Shown one piece after another: positions 1-8,987 of a stretch of 64,000 nt of DNA. The notes under the pieces were generated by a model that saw nothing but the letters and a program-made list of their open reading frames with translations, had not been told where the DNA came from and did no database searches. The stretch is from Actinoplanes oblitus (GTDB lineage Bacteria > Actinomycetota > Actinomycetes > Mycobacteriales > Micromonosporaceae): assembly GCF_030252345.1 (NCBI RefSeq), contig NZ_CP126980.1:1139501-1203500 (forward strand), given 5' to 3'. Both the position numbers and the translations under genes were made by a program. Position 1 is the first letter of the stretch. The number at the start of each line of letters is the position of its first letter.

Positions 1-800
1 AGCAGACCACCAACCTGGTCTTCAGCCTGGTCGGCCCGCACGTGCCGGACATCATGATCACCCTGGGCTACGTGCTGTTCATGACCAGTATCTTCGCCGC
101 CCTGCTGGCCTTCCACGCGGCGGTCTCGCGCTACCAGTTCGCCCTCGGCCGGGAGCGGATCCTGCCCAGCCGGTGGGGATACACCCACCCGCGGACCGGT
201 GCGCCGGTGGTCGGCTCGATCACGCAGAGCGTGCTGGCCCTCGCGGTGATCGTCGGGTACTGGCTGGCCGGCGCCGACCCGCTGGTCCAGCTCTTCGGCT
301 ATCTCACCTCGGTCGGCGGCCTCGGCGTGCTGATCCTGATGTGGGGCACCTCGGCCGCGGTTATCGCGTTCTTCCTGCGGCATCCGCACCGGGAGAACGC
401 GTGGCGCAGCAAGATCACGCCGATCATTTCGTTCTTCCTGCTCAGCGTCATCCTGTTCGCCACCGTGGTGGGCCTCGGCGACATCCTGGGCCTGGCCGAC
501 GACTCGATCTTCAACTGGGCGTTCTCGGCCGGGTACGCCGTGCTCGCCGTGCTCGGCGCGCTCTGGGCGGTCATGGTGCGGTACTCGCGGCCGGAGGCGT
601 ACGCCTCGATCGGGCGTGGCGTGGACAACCGGCCGGTCGTGGACTTCTTCGAGCCACCGCCGCCGCACTCGCACTCGGTGGCGTTCCAGCAGCACCCGCA
701 CTTCGAGCAGGGTCCGTACGAGCAGGCCCCCTACGAGCAGGCTCCGTACGAGCAGTTCGGTCCGTTCCCGCCGTTCGACCAAGTAGGGAAACCCCAATGA
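1..800 (+). CDS. APC-family amino acid permease, C-terminal part (cut by window start)
   Basis: The reading frame is open from the first bases of the window, so the gene begins upstream; the GTG at 42 is probably internal. The visible part has about five hydrophobic membrane spans, with a loop containing GRERILPSRW, a form typical of the amino acid-polyamine-organocation permeases that bring amino acids in by proton symport. After the last span comes a cytoplasmic tail rich in Pro, His and Glu, with three or four copies of a short repeat (EQAPYEQ, EQGPYEQ). The tail is not part of the transport fold and its role is unknown. The stop overlaps the next ATG (ATGA), so the downstream acetyltransferase is probably translationally coupled. 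Substrate cannot be judged from this fragment. Confidence 0.85.
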   Translation, partial: QTTNLVFSLVGPHVPDIMITLGYVLFMTSIFAALLAFHAAVSRYQFALGRERILPSRWGYTHPRTGAPVVGSITQSVLALAVIVGYWLAGADPLVQLFGYLTSVGGLGVLILMWGTSAAVIAFFLRHPHRENAWRSKITPIISFFLLSVILFATVVGLGDILGLADDSIFNWAFSAGYAVLAVLGALWAVMVRYSRPEAYASIGRGVDNRPVVDFFEPPPPHSHSVAFQQHPHFEQGPYEQAPYEQAPYEQFGPFPPFDQVGKPQ

Positions 801-1411
801 CGTACGCCATCCAGGAACTCGTGATCCGGCACGTGTCACCGTTCGACACCGAGGAGATCACCGACCTCGTGGCCGCGGCGATGGGCGACGGTCCGGTCGC
901 CCGCTGGCTGCAGCCCGATCCGGTGCTGCGCCGGCGTACGGCGCCCGGCTACTTCGAGATCTTCGTGGACTACGCCCTGCAGTACGGGGAGGTGTACAGC
1001 ACCGCCGACGCCGAGGACGGCCGGATGTGCGGGGTGGCCCTCTGGTTCCCGTTGACCTCGCTGATCCCGCCGCCGGCCGACTACGACCGCCGGATCAAGG
1101 AGGCCACCGAGACCGCGTCCGACCGGGTGCACGTCCTGGACGCGGCGATCGAGGCGCACCACCCGGTGGAGCCCCACCACTACCTGGCTTTCCTGGCCGT
1201 CCGGCCGGACAGGCAGAACGAGGGCATCGGCAGCGCGCTGCTCGATCGTCATCACGCCCGGCTGGACCGGGCCGGGCTGCCGGCCTATCTGGAGGCCAAC
1301 GATCCGCGTAACCGGGATCTCTACCTCCGGCACGGGTACCAGGTCCGGTCCGTGATCCAGTTGCCCGCCGGCCCGCTCCTGTGGGGCATGTGGAGGGCGC
1401 CTATGGGTTGA
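797..1411 (+). CDS. GNAT-family N-acetyltransferase
   Basis: A 204-residue protein with a C-terminal acetyl-CoA binding motif (VRPDRQNEGIGSALLDRH) followed by LEANDPRNRDLYLRHGY, the usual end of the GNAT fold. The N-terminal half has aromatic residues (YFEIFVDYALQYGEVY) that would shape the acceptor pocket. The ATG at 797 overlaps the permease stop in an ATGA arrangement, which supports an operon and coupled translation. The acceptor is unknown; the coupling to an amino acid permease makes an amine or amino acid derivative possible, but this is inference. Confidence 0.85.
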   Translation: MTYAIQELVIRHVSPFDTEEITDLVAAAMGDGPVARWLQPDPVLRRRTAPGYFEIFVDYALQYGEVYSTADAEDGRMCGVALWFPLTSLIPPPADYDRRIKEATETASDRVHVLDAAIEAHHPVEPHHYLAFLAVRPDRQNEGIGSALLDRHHARLDRAGLPAYLEANDPRNRDLYLRHGYQVRSVIQLPAGPLLWGMWRAPMG

Positions 1412-1419
1412 GCCGAGAA

Positions 1420-1974
1420 TCAGGCGGCCGTCGGGAATTCGTAGATCCAGAACGACTGCTGGTCCATGCATTCGGCTCGTAGCGCGCCAGAGGACAGGCG
1501 GCGCAACATGAGCCGGACGACGCGACCGAAGTTGCGTTGATCGTCGTTGTAGCGACAGTAGTCGATGGCGATCATCCCGTTCCGGTCCGAGGCGGTGCGG
1601 TGCATGGCCTCGACCAGTTCGGCGAATGCCCGGGTGTCACGAGCGTCCTTGCCGACTGCGGTGAAGCCGACGTACCAGATCTTCTTCTGCTGGAAGAGGT
1701 CCGGCCAGCGTCGCTCGAAGTATTCGGGGGCGATCAGTGGCATTGCCTCGAGATCGTTGGTGAAGGTGGACAGGCCGCACAACCGGCCGCCGTCATCAAG
1801 GCACAGGTACTTGTCGACCCGCTGGTCGCGCATCACCTCGTCGAACTCCGACCGGTACATCAGGTGCCGTTGTACGGCCAGCGCCCGCAAGTCCTTGAAA
1901 GCGCCCTCGTACAGTTCCCAAGCGGCCTTGTGCATCTCATCGCTGGGGATTTGATCGACGATCTTCACAAGCAT
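1420..1974 (-). CDS. Uncharacterised protein, possible GNAT-like fold
   Basis: A 184-residue protein I do not recognise. The ATG at 1974 is chosen because AAGGGGAGC lies six bases upstream; the frame stays open much further upstream but without coding character. It has no signal peptide or membrane span. The order of hydrophobic strands (YLCLDDGGRLCGLSTF, then IWYVGFTAVGKDARD, then IAIDYCRYN) recalls the strand pattern of an acyltransferase, but the usual Q/RxxGxG/A acetyl-CoA loop is not visible. It is convergent with the acetyltransferase gene, only 8 bp apart. Confidence 0.7.
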   Translation of the reverse strand: MLVKIVDQIPSDEMHKAAWELYEGAFKDLRALAVQRHLMYRSEFDEVMRDQRVDKYLCLDDGGRLCGLSTFTNDLEAMPLIAPEYFERRWPDLFQQKKIWYVGFTAVGKDARDTRAFAELVEAMHRTASDRNGMIAIDYCRYNDDQRNFGRVVRLMLRRLSSGALRAECMDQQSFWIYEFPTAA

Positions 1975-2416
1975 GGCTGCTCCCCTTGCGGGCCCCGTAA
2001 GACCTGCCCGCGTCATCGTACTCAAGTTGATCGATGATGGTTGACCAACAGAGTACGTACGGCAATCGGCTCGGGACAATGCGTTCCGAGGAAATAGGTG
2101 TGCCACTTTCCAGAAAGGAGGGTCGTTAGCGAAAAAGCATGCAACTTGCGAACTGGCAGGTGACAAGCCGTGTCGAGCCCGCTCGAACCCCCGCTGGAAT
2201 TGGTTACCGGAAAGGTCAGCATTCCGCGAGTCGGCCTTTTTGCGGAATGCACCGAGTACTGCACTCCGTGCACTTGACGTGAAGTACTCACCGAGTGGCC
2301 ACCTGGCGGGATCCCTTCGACGACGGAGCGGGATCGGCTCGGCAGGACACCGCGGGCCATCCCGTGCGGCGATCAGTCCCCCCGCCCACCGGATGGCCCG
2401 CATCCATCCTGGCCGA
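1975..2416. other. Intergenic region, less G+C-rich than its surroundings
   Basis: This stretch separates the divergent gene at 1974 and the endoglucanase at 2453. It is visibly richer in A+T than the flanking genes and no frame has coding character. It holds an imperfect inverted repeat, GAGTACT near 2251 and AGTACTC near 2290, that may be a regulatory site. Nothing else was recognised. Confidence 0.5.
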
Positions 2417-2455
2417 TTGACATAGTTCAGATGTCAAACTTAGTCTGCGGTCATG
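2417..2455 (+). promoter_or_regulatory. Promoter of the endoglucanase gene, probably leaderless
   Basis: TTGACA at 2417-2422 and TAGTCT at 2441-2446 are separated by 18 bp, a good match to the housekeeping sigma consensus. The ATG starts at 2453, six bases after the -10 box, where transcription would begin. No Shine-Dalgarno sequence precedes the ATG, as expected for a leaderless mRNA. Confidence 0.65.
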
Positions 2456-4114
2456 ACCGGCAGGTTAAGATCCCTTATCGCCACCCTCCTGCTCGCCGTA
2501 GGGGTGCTCACTCCGACCGCCGCGCAGGCCGCCCCGCTGGCCGCCGGCAGCGCTGTCGCCGCCATGCAGCCCGGCTGGAACCTGGGCAACACCTTCGACG
2601 CCACCGGCGCCGACGAGACCTCCTGGGGCAACCCGCGAGTCACGCCGGAGTTGCTGGCCGGCATCCGCGCCCAGGGCTTCCGCAGCATCCGGATCCCGGT
2701 CACCTGGAGCCAGCACCTCGGTCCGGCACCCGACTACACCATCGACCCGGTAGCGCTGGCCCGGCTGGCGGAGGTGGTCGGCTGGGCCCTTGACGACGGC
2801 CTCTACGTGATGGTCAACGTCCATCACGACTCCTGGCAGTGGATCAACAGGATGCCGGCCGACCACGACGCCGTGCTGGCCGAGTACACAGCGATCTGGA
2901 CCCAGGTCGCCACCGCCTTCCGCGACGCCTCGCCCCGGCTGCTCTTCGAGAGCGTCAACGAGCCGCAGTTCGTCACCGAGAAGGCCGCCCTGCTGGCCGA
3001 GCTGAACACCGCCTTCCACACGGTCGTCCGCGGCTCCGGCGGCCGCAACGCCACCCGCCTGCTGGTCATGCCGACCATGCACACCAACGCCGGCCAGGCC
3101 TACCTTGACGAACTGGCTAGCACCTTCACCGCGCTCGGCGACCCGAACCTGATCGCGACGGTGCACTACTACGGCTACTGGCCGTTCAGCGTGAACATCG
3201 CCGGCGGGTACCGCTTCGACGCCGCCGCGCGGCAGGACCTGCTCGACACGTTCCAGCGGGTGCACGACACCTTCGTGGCCAAGGGCATCCCGGTGATCAT
3301 CGGCGAGTACGGCCTGCTCGGCTTCGACCGCAGCACCGGCACCATCGAGCAGGGCGAGAAGCTCAAGTTCTTCGAGTTCTTCGGTCACCAGGCGCGGATC
3401 AGCCGGGTCACCACGATGCTCTGGGACAACGGGCAGCACTTCGACCGTACCGCCCTGACCTGGCGTGACCCGGAACTCTACGAGCAGATGCGGTCCAGCT
3501 GGCGGACCCGGTCCGGCACCGCGTCGAGCGATGTCGTCTTCACCGCCGCCACCGGCCCGATCACCGCCAAGACGGTGACGCTGAACCTCAACGGCACCAG
3601 CTTCAGCGGCCTCCGCCTCGGCCGCACGACGCTGCGGCGCGGCGTCGACTACTCGCTGGCGGGCGATCAGCTCACGCTCTCCACCGGGTTGCTGCGGCGC
3701 TTGCTCGGGGACCGCGCCTACGGCGTGCGGAGCACCCTCTCGGTCCGCTTCAGCCACGGCGTCCCCTGGCGTCTGGACATCCTCAGCTACGACACCGCCA
3801 CGCTCTCCGGCGCGACCGGCACCGTCGACGCGTTCACGCTGCCAGCCGCTTTCCACGGCGACCGCCTGGCCACGATGACCGCCGTCTACGCCGACGGCTC
3901 CTACGCCGGCCCGCAGAACTGGACCGCCTACAAGGAGTACGACGCCACCTTCCACCCGGACTATGCCGCCGGCACGATAGGCCTGACACCGGCCTTCTTC
4001 GCCGAGGTGACGGACGGCGCCCCGGTCACCCTGACCTTCATCTTCTGGAGCGGGGCGACGGTCACCTACCACGTGACCCGCACCGGCACGACGGTCACCG
4101 GCACCGCCGACTGA
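2453..4114 (+). CDS. Secreted endo-beta-1,4-glucanase, GH5 with X2/Ig-like and CBM46-like domains
   Basis: A 553-residue exported enzyme that should cut beta-1,4-glucan (cellulose, xyloglucan or mixed-linkage glucan). Residues 1-26 form a signal peptide ending in AQA-AP. The GH5 barrel follows (about 30-345) with GWNLGNTFDA near its start, the acid/base Glu170 in SVNEP and the nucleophile Glu285 in IIGEYG. Residues about 360-450 match the Ig-like X2 module, and about 450-550 resemble the CBM46 type that completes the active-site cleft in multi-domain GH5_4 enzymes; this order (GH5, Ig, CBM46) is known for that subfamily. Start choice rests on the signal peptide and the leaderless promoter. 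It stands alone, with repeat DNA downstream. Confidence 0.92.
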   Translation: MTGRLRSLIATLLLAVGVLTPTAAQAAPLAAGSAVAAMQPGWNLGNTFDATGADETSWGNPRVTPELLAGIRAQGFRSIRIPVTWSQHLGPAPDYTIDPVALARLAEVVGWALDDGLYVMVNVHHDSWQWINRMPADHDAVLAEYTAIWTQVATAFRDASPRLLFESVNEPQFVTEKAALLAELNTAFHTVVRGSGGRNATRLLVMPTMHTNAGQAYLDELASTFTALGDPNLIATVHYYGYWPFSVNIAGGYRFDAAARQDLLDTFQRVHDTFVAKGIPVIIGEYGLLGFDRSTGTIEQGEKLKFFEFFGHQARISRVTTMLWDNGQHFDRTALTWRDPELYEQMRSSWRTRSGTASSDVVFTAATGPITAKTVTLNLNGTSFSGLRLGRTTLRRGVDYSLAGDQLTLSTGLLRRLLGDRAYGVRSTLSVRFSHGVPWRLDILSYDTATLSGATGTVDAFTLPAAFHGDRLATMTAVYADGSYAGPQNWTAYKEYDATFHPDYAAGTIGLTPAFFAEVTDGAPVTLTFIFWSGATVTYHVTRTGTTVTGTAD

Positions 4115-4160
4115 GCCCGAGCGGCGCGCCTCGCTGTCGGAGAAGGCGTCGGCTCCCGTC

Positions 4161-4293
4161 GTCGGCTGAACCCGACCCGGGAGGTCACGCGCATCCAGCG
4201 CCGCCGGCTGAATCTTAAGCGGGAGGTCACGCGCATCCAGCGCCGCCGGCTGAATCTTAAGCGGGAGGTCACCCGCATCCAGCGCCGCCGGCC
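4161..4293. repeat. 42-bp tandem repeat, about 3.2 copies
   Basis: Copies start at 4179, 4221 and 4263, preceded by a degenerate partial copy from 4161. The unit begins GGGAGGTCACGCGCATCC and ends CCGGCTGAATCTTAAGC. The first two copies are identical. The period is a multiple of three, so frames stay open through the array by construction, which is not evidence of coding. Confidence 0.9.
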
Positions 4294-4562
4294 AGCCACG
4301 AACCCCCAGCCGTGGCAGCACCGGGGCCGGTGCCGCCACGGCTGGGCCATTCTCGCCGGCTGCCTCTTCCGATTCTTCCGGGAAGCGGCATCCTGTCGTC
4401 CTCGAGATCAACTTCAAGATCTTCATTACGCAGGTCCGCTCGGGTGCGGATCGCATGCTCCCGCGCGGGCCGGGGCCGGCGATCTGGCCGCTGCGCGTCC
4501 AAAGCGATCGCCGGCCCCTTCACGACCCGTGGGTGGTCACCGAAAAACTCGCTTTCCCTCAC

Positions 4563-5040
4563 CGTGTTGTCGGGTCGGTCGTGTGCGCTGGTAGTGGCTG
4601 TTCGGGTGCGGCGTGTTGTCGCGTCGGTCGTGTGCGCTGGTAGTGGCTGTTCGAGTGCGGCGTGTTGTCGCTTCGGCCTTGTGCGGTGGGTTGTGGCTGT
4701 TGGGTGAAGCGTGTTGTCCGTCGAGTTCGTCCGCCGGTGAAGCGTGTTGTCCGTCGAGTTCGTCCGCCGGTGCGGCGTGTTGTCCGTCGAGTCCGTCCGC
4801 CGGTTCTGGCTGTTGGCTGCGGCGTGTTGTTCCGTCGGTGCTTGTCCGCGGGTTTGTCGCTGTCCGGTGCGACGGGGTGTCCCGGCGGCCCTTGTCCGCT
4901 GGCTTTCCGCTGGCCGGCGCAGTGTGTTGTCGGGTTGGGTCTTGCCCGCCGGGGCTCGCTACCCATTTCACTGCGTTGCCTGCTGAGCTCGGTCCACCGA
5001 ACGCCGCTGTCCACACCACCGTGTTGTCCACAGCCTGCTC
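4563..5040. repeat. Degenerate tandem array with a GTGTTGTC motif every 33 or about 49 bp
   Basis: The motif CGTGTTGTC or a close variant occurs at 4563, 4612, 4661, 4710, 4743, 4776, 4823, 4873, 4923 and 5020. Spacings are 49, 49, 49, 33, 33, 47, 50, 50 and 97 bp. The first units also share GTGTGCGCTGGTAGTGGCTG; the 33-bp units share CGTCGAGTTCGTCCGCCGG. Divergence increases to the right. This looks like a decaying minisatellite. Confidence 0.8.
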
Positions 5041-5295
5041 CGTCGGGTCCCGCGAAATCCGCCACACTGTGCGAGGAAGGTCCCCCCTGGGAGGGCGGGC
5101 TGTGAGCGTGGCCGGTGGAGGTCGTCAACGGCGGCACAGCGGGCGCAGCAGCACAGCCCAGCGAGCGCCGGCCCGTGAGGGGGCCCGACTTCGGTAAGGG
5201 GCGTTGTCGGGCCCTCGGGCGTCATGGCGGGAAAATGCTCGGCGCGATGGTGGAGAAGTGCGGCGGGGCTGCGTTCGCCAGGCGCTCGGCGGACG

Positions 5296-5928
5296 TCAGG
5301 CGCTGGTGGCGGCCAGGCGGAGGCCGAGGGTCACCAGGACGGCGCCGGTCAGGGCGTCGAGGGTGCGGCGGATCCGGGGGCGGGCCAGGACGCGGCGCAG
5401 CGCGGCGACCAGGGTGGCGACCGTGGTGAACCAGGCGACGGTCACCGCGACGGCTACCGAGGCTAGCAGCAGGACGTCGGCGGGGCGGCCGTCCATCGGG
5501 ACGAATTGGGGGAGGACGGCCATGAAGAAGACGCCGCACTTCGGGTTGAAGACGTTGCAGAGCAGGCCGTCGCGGTAGGAGACCCACGGCCGCGCCGGTG
5601 CCCGTGGCGCGTCGGTGATTCCCGGCGCCGCGCCGCCGCGGCGGGCGGCGAGCAGCGCGGTCACCCCGAGCCAGAGCAGGTAGGCCGCACCGGCGAGCTT
5701 AACCACGGTGAACGCCACCGCGGACGCGGCCAGCAGCGCGGCCACCCCCATCGCGGCCGCCACCGACCAGACGAACACCCCGGTCGCCACGCCGAGCCCG
5801 GCCAGCACGCCGTGCCGCCGGCCGGCCACCATCGATCGCCGCACCACCACCGCGAAGTCCGGCCCCGGCGAAGCCGCGGCCAGCGCGATCACCCCGGCGA
5901 ATGCCGCAACCTGTCCCATGCTCGTCAT
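5296..5928 (-). CDS. LysE-family amino acid or metabolite exporter
   Basis: A 210-residue membrane protein with about six hydrophobic spans. The N-terminal motif AAASPGPDFAVVVRRSM is the conserved start of LysE/RhtB exporters, which push amino acids or small metabolites out of the cell. The central KCGVFFMAVLPQF segment is also typical. Start ATG at 5928 has GGGGAGG five bases upstream; a second ATG at 5919 is less well placed. The gene follows the GH3 gene in the same direction after a 227-bp gap with no clear terminator, so it may be partly co-transcribed, but a functional link is not evident. Confidence 0.9.
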   Translation of the reverse strand: MTSMGQVAAFAGVIALAAASPGPDFAVVVRRSMVAGRRHGVLAGLGVATGVFVWSVAAAMGVAALLAASAVAFTVVKLAGAAYLLWLGVTALLAARRGGAAPGITDAPRAPARPWVSYRDGLLCNVFNPKCGVFFMAVLPQFVPMDGRPADVLLLASVAVAVTVAWFTTVATLVAALRRVLARPRIRRTLDALTGAVLVTLGLRLAATSA

Positions 5929-6155
5929 GTCTGCCTCCCCGTCTGTCCGGCCGCCAACCGACTCTGCCAGGACCGGCCGCTCAGGAGAAGGCCGACCGGG
6001 CTGGTGGATGTCGAAGAGCAGGCCGGTCGGGAGCGAGCCGGGCTCCGGCGGCAAGGGCAGGGGTATCCGAACGCGGGCCGGGCCGGTAGGGGGAGGCGCT
6101 GGCCCACGGACGCGGCGCCTGGTCCAGGCCGGCAGAAGGCGGCGGCGGGCCGGAG

Positions 6156-8966
6156 TCAGGCGAAGGTGACGGTGGCTGCCGTGAGATCGGGGGTGTCGAA
6201 GAGGACGTACAGGTCGTGGATGCCGCTCACCGGGCCGATGGGGGCGTGTGCCGGGGCGACGGTGAGCCGGTCGGCGGTGGGCGGGGCCGGGAGGACCGCG
6301 AGGACCGGGCCGGTGAACGGGTCGTCGAGGCGCAGCGTGAGGGTGCCGGACGTGCCGGCGGCGAGGACGGTGGTCTGCTGGAGGCCGCCGTTCAGGTCGA
6401 CGTCGCGGAAGACGGCCCAGGCGTCCGGGGTGGTGCTGCGCAGCGCCTCGTCCGGGGTGCCGGTGACTGCCACGGGGACGGTTCCGGCGTACCCGTCGTT
6501 GTCGATCAAGCGGAGGGTGGCGCGGGCCGCGCGTGGCGGGATCTCCTCGCCGCGGACGCGCAGCGTCGTGGTCAGCCGCAGGTCGGTGCTGGAGCTGCCG
6601 ACGGCTATCGTGTGCGGCGCCGTCTCGACCACCCGGCGGGACCGGGTGACGTCCCAGAACGCCAGCTCGGCGACGTCCAGGTCGAGGGTGACCCGGGTCC
6701 GCTCGCCGGGCGCCAGGTGCACCCGGCGGTAGCCGCGCAGGCGACGCAGGGGCTGCTTGACCCGGGACCGTTGCTGCCGGGTGTAGAGCTGCACCACCTC
6801 GGTGCCGGGGCGTTCGCCGGTGTTCACCACGTCGACGGCGATCGTCACCACGCCGTCGGACGGCGCGTCGGGCGTACTCAAGGAGAGGTTCTCGAAGCGG
6901 AAACTGGTGTAGCTGAGGCCGTGGCCGAACGGGAACAGCGGGGTCCCGCGGTAGTAGAGGTAGGTCGCGTCGGTCGCGACGATGTCGTAGTCGAGCAGGT
7001 CGGGCAGTTCGCTGTCGTCGGCGTACCAGGTCTGGGTGAGGCGGCCGGCCGGCTCGGCGCCGAGCAGCACGTCGGCGAGGGCCGTGCCGTGTTCCTGACC
7101 GCCGTGCGCGGACCAGACGATGGCCGGCAGGTGCTCCTTGGCCCAGCCGATCGCATAGGGATAACTGCTGGTCAACACCATTACGGTACGAGGGTTGACG
7201 GCCCGTACCGCACGCAGCAGCTCCTGCTGGGTGCCGGGCAGGTCCAGGTCCCGCCGGTCGATCGTCTCCCGCCCGCAGACCATCGGGTGGTTGCCCAGCG
7301 CCAGCACCACGACGTCGGCCGACGCGGCCAGTTCCGCGGCCGCCGCCACCCCGTCCACCAGCATGTCGACGGTGAACGCGGTGGCTTCCGCGAGGTCGGT
7401 GACGGCGGGCCGGACCAGCCCGTCCGCCCCGGCACGCAGGAACTGCCCGGTCTGCGCGTGACGCAGCGCCACCCCGCTGTCCACCGGCACGAACGTGAAG
7501 GTCTCCTTGACCTCCCAGCCGTTCGGGCCGGGCTGGTCATGGGTCAGCCGGTCCCCGTCGAAGCCGACGAACCGGCCGTTCGCCACGGCACGCAGCGAGA
7601 TCGTCTCCTGGCCCCAGTCCAGGACGTCGAAGAGCGCCTCGTCCGGCGTACCGGAAATGGGGGTGATCTTGAGGGTGCCGTCCGCGGTGACCAGGGTCCC
7701 GGCGGTGGCGCGCAGCAGCACTCGGTCGACGCCTTCGTGGAAGGCGAGGCCGGGAAGGCGGGCGGCGAGCTCCGCTCGCAGCGTCTTGCGGTACGGGGGA
7801 GTCCCGCTGTACCAGTCCTCGAACACCGCGTCGCCGAGCGGTCCGATCACCGCGACCCGCCCCGCCCGGGCCGGGTCCAGCGGCAGGATCCCGTCGTTGC
7901 CGAGCAGCACCACCGACGCGCGTGCCGCTTCCCGGGCCAGTTCCCGATGCGCCGCGCAGTCGATCGACTCGGCGCCGATCGACCGGTACGGGTCCTCGTC
8001 CGGGTTGAACTCGCCGAGCCGGATCCGCACCGACAGGATGTGCCGGGCCGCGGCGTCCACATCGGATTCGGTGATCAGCCCGCGCTCCAGCGCCGAGGTG
8101 AACCGGGCGATCGTCGGCGCGGCGTCGGGGCCCTCCTCGGTGACGCAGTCGATGCCGGCGCGCAGCGCGGCCGCGAAACCGGCCACCTGGTCGTCCGCCC
8201 AGTGCTGGTCGCCGCCGAGGTTGTGGACCGCGTACGCGTCGCCCACCACCATCACGTCCTCCACCGACCAGCCGCGCAGCACCTCGTTGATCAGCGGGCT
8301 GACGTGCGTCGGCCGCCCGTTGATCAGGTTGTAGGAGGCCATCACGGCGACGGCGGCACCCGACTCGACGGCCGGGCGGAACGCCGGCAACTCGTACTCG
8401 TGCAGCACTCGCGGCGGCAGGTTGCTGGCGGTCAGGTGGCGCTCGGTCTCGTTGTTGTAGGCGAGGAAGTGCTTCACCGTCGGCGCGGTGCGCAGCCACT
8501 GTGGATGGTCGCCGCGCAGGCCGCCGGCGTACGCCGTGCTGAGCACCCCGGTCAGCCACGGGTCCTCGGCGTAACCCTCCTCGTTGCGGCCCCACCGCGG
8601 GTCGCGCAGCAGGTTCACCACCGGTGCCCAGACGTTCAGGCTGATCTCCGGGTTGGTGTGGTGCATGGCGCGCACCTCGGTGCCGACCGCCTCGCCGACG
8701 CGGCGCAGCAGCTCCGGATCCCAGCTGCTGGCCAGCCCGACCACCTGGGGGAAGGTGGTGGCGGTGCCGAGCCAGGCGACGCCGTGCAGGCCCTCGGTGC
8801 CGGTGCGGAACGCGGCCATGCCCAGCTCGGGGACCGGCGCCTGGTACTGGTGCAGCAGGCCGATCTTCTCGGGCAGGCTGAGCCGGGCGAGCAGGTCGGC
8901 GACGCGGGTGGCGAGTTTCTGCTGGGGGTCGCGAAAGACGACGCGAGCGGGGGATTCGGTCATCAC
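6156..8966 (-). CDS. GH3 beta-glycosidase with beta-trefoil-like insert, Fn3-like and CBM6-like domains
   Basis: A 936-residue enzyme of the GH3 beta-glucosidase/xylosidase type that releases sugars from the non-reducing ends of oligosaccharides. The N-terminal barrel holds KHF (165-167) and the nucleophile Asp243 in VVGDAYAV. The alpha/beta domain is interrupted (about 440-530) by a segment with two NGRFVGFDG/TGQFLRAGADG-like repeats that resembles a fascin/trefoil fold. A Fn3-like domain and a C-terminal CBM6-like module follow. No signal peptide is seen, so it is probably intracellular. The GTG at 8966 has AAGGAA six to seven bases upstream and is preferred over the ATG at 8963. A 32-bp palindrome upstream suggests control by a LacI-type repressor. 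Confidence 0.88.
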   Translation of the reverse strand: MMTESPARVVFRDPQQKLATRVADLLARLSLPEKIGLLHQYQAPVPELGMAAFRTGTEGLHGVAWLGTATTFPQVVGLASSWDPELLRRVGEAVGTEVRAMHHTNPEISLNVWAPVVNLLRDPRWGRNEEGYAEDPWLTGVLSTAYAGGLRGDHPQWLRTAPTVKHFLAYNNETERHLTASNLPPRVLHEYELPAFRPAVESGAAVAVMASYNLINGRPTHVSPLINEVLRGWSVEDVMVVGDAYAVHNLGGDQHWADDQVAGFAAALRAGIDCVTEEGPDAAPTIARFTSALERGLITESDVDAAARHILSVRIRLGEFNPDEDPYRSIGAESIDCAAHRELAREAARASVVLLGNDGILPLDPARAGRVAVIGPLGDAVFEDWYSGTPPYRKTLRAELAARLPGLAFHEGVDRVLLRATAGTLVTADGTLKITPISGTPDEALFDVLDWGQETISLRAVANGRFVGFDGDRLTHDQPGPNGWEVKETFTFVPVDSGVALRHAQTGQFLRAGADGLVRPAVTDLAEATAFTVDMLVDGVAAAAELAASADVVVLALGNHPMVCGRETIDRRDLDLPGTQQELLRAVRAVNPRTVMVLTSSYPYAIGWAKEHLPAIVWSAHGGQEHGTALADVLLGAEPAGRLTQTWYADDSELPDLLDYDIVATDATYLYYRGTPLFPFGHGLSYTSFRFENLSLSTPDAPSDGVVTIAVDVVNTGERPGTEVVQLYTRQQRSRVKQPLRRLRGYRRVHLAPGERTRVTLDLDVAELAFWDVTRSRRVVETAPHTIAVGSSSTDLRLTTTLRVRGEEIPPRAARATLRLIDNDGYAGTVPVAVTGTPDEALRSTTPDAWAVFRDVDLNGGLQQTTVLAAGTSGTLTLRLDDPFTGPVLAVLPAPPTADRLTVAPAHAPIGPVSGIHDLYVLFDTPDLTAATVTFA

Positions 8967-8987
8967 AACGTGTTCCTTCGGGGCCGT

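Larger units (their letters stand above)
4115..5295. other. Repeat-rich region without recognisable genes
   Basis: About 1.2 kb between the endoglucanase and the LysE-type exporter. It contains a 42-bp tandem array (4161-4293) and a longer degenerate array with GTGTTGTC motifs (4563 to about 5040). Open frames exist on both strands but they encode only the repeats, lack ribosome binding sites and resemble no family. From 5040 to 5295 nothing was recognised apart from one more GTTGTCGGG near 5202. Confidence 0.6.

Noticed and set aside
2250..2297. GAGTACT/AGTACTC hairpin as a riboswitch or small RNA
   Set aside because: The stem is only 7 bp with a large loop, no known riboswitch core is visible, and it lies outside the mapped-looking endoglucanase promoter.
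2465..4456. Long open frame on the minus strand opposite the endoglucanase
   Set aside because: It is the G+C-driven mirror of a clear GH5 gene, has no family similarity and runs into the 42-bp repeats.
4563..5040. CRISPR array
   Set aside because: The conserved part is only about 9 bases, the supposed spacers are related to each other, and no cas genes are present.
4537..5067. Repeat-coded minus-strand open frame in the GTGTTGTC array
   Set aside because: No ribosome binding site, no family, and the 33/49-bp steps shift the frame between units, so it is not a repeat protein.
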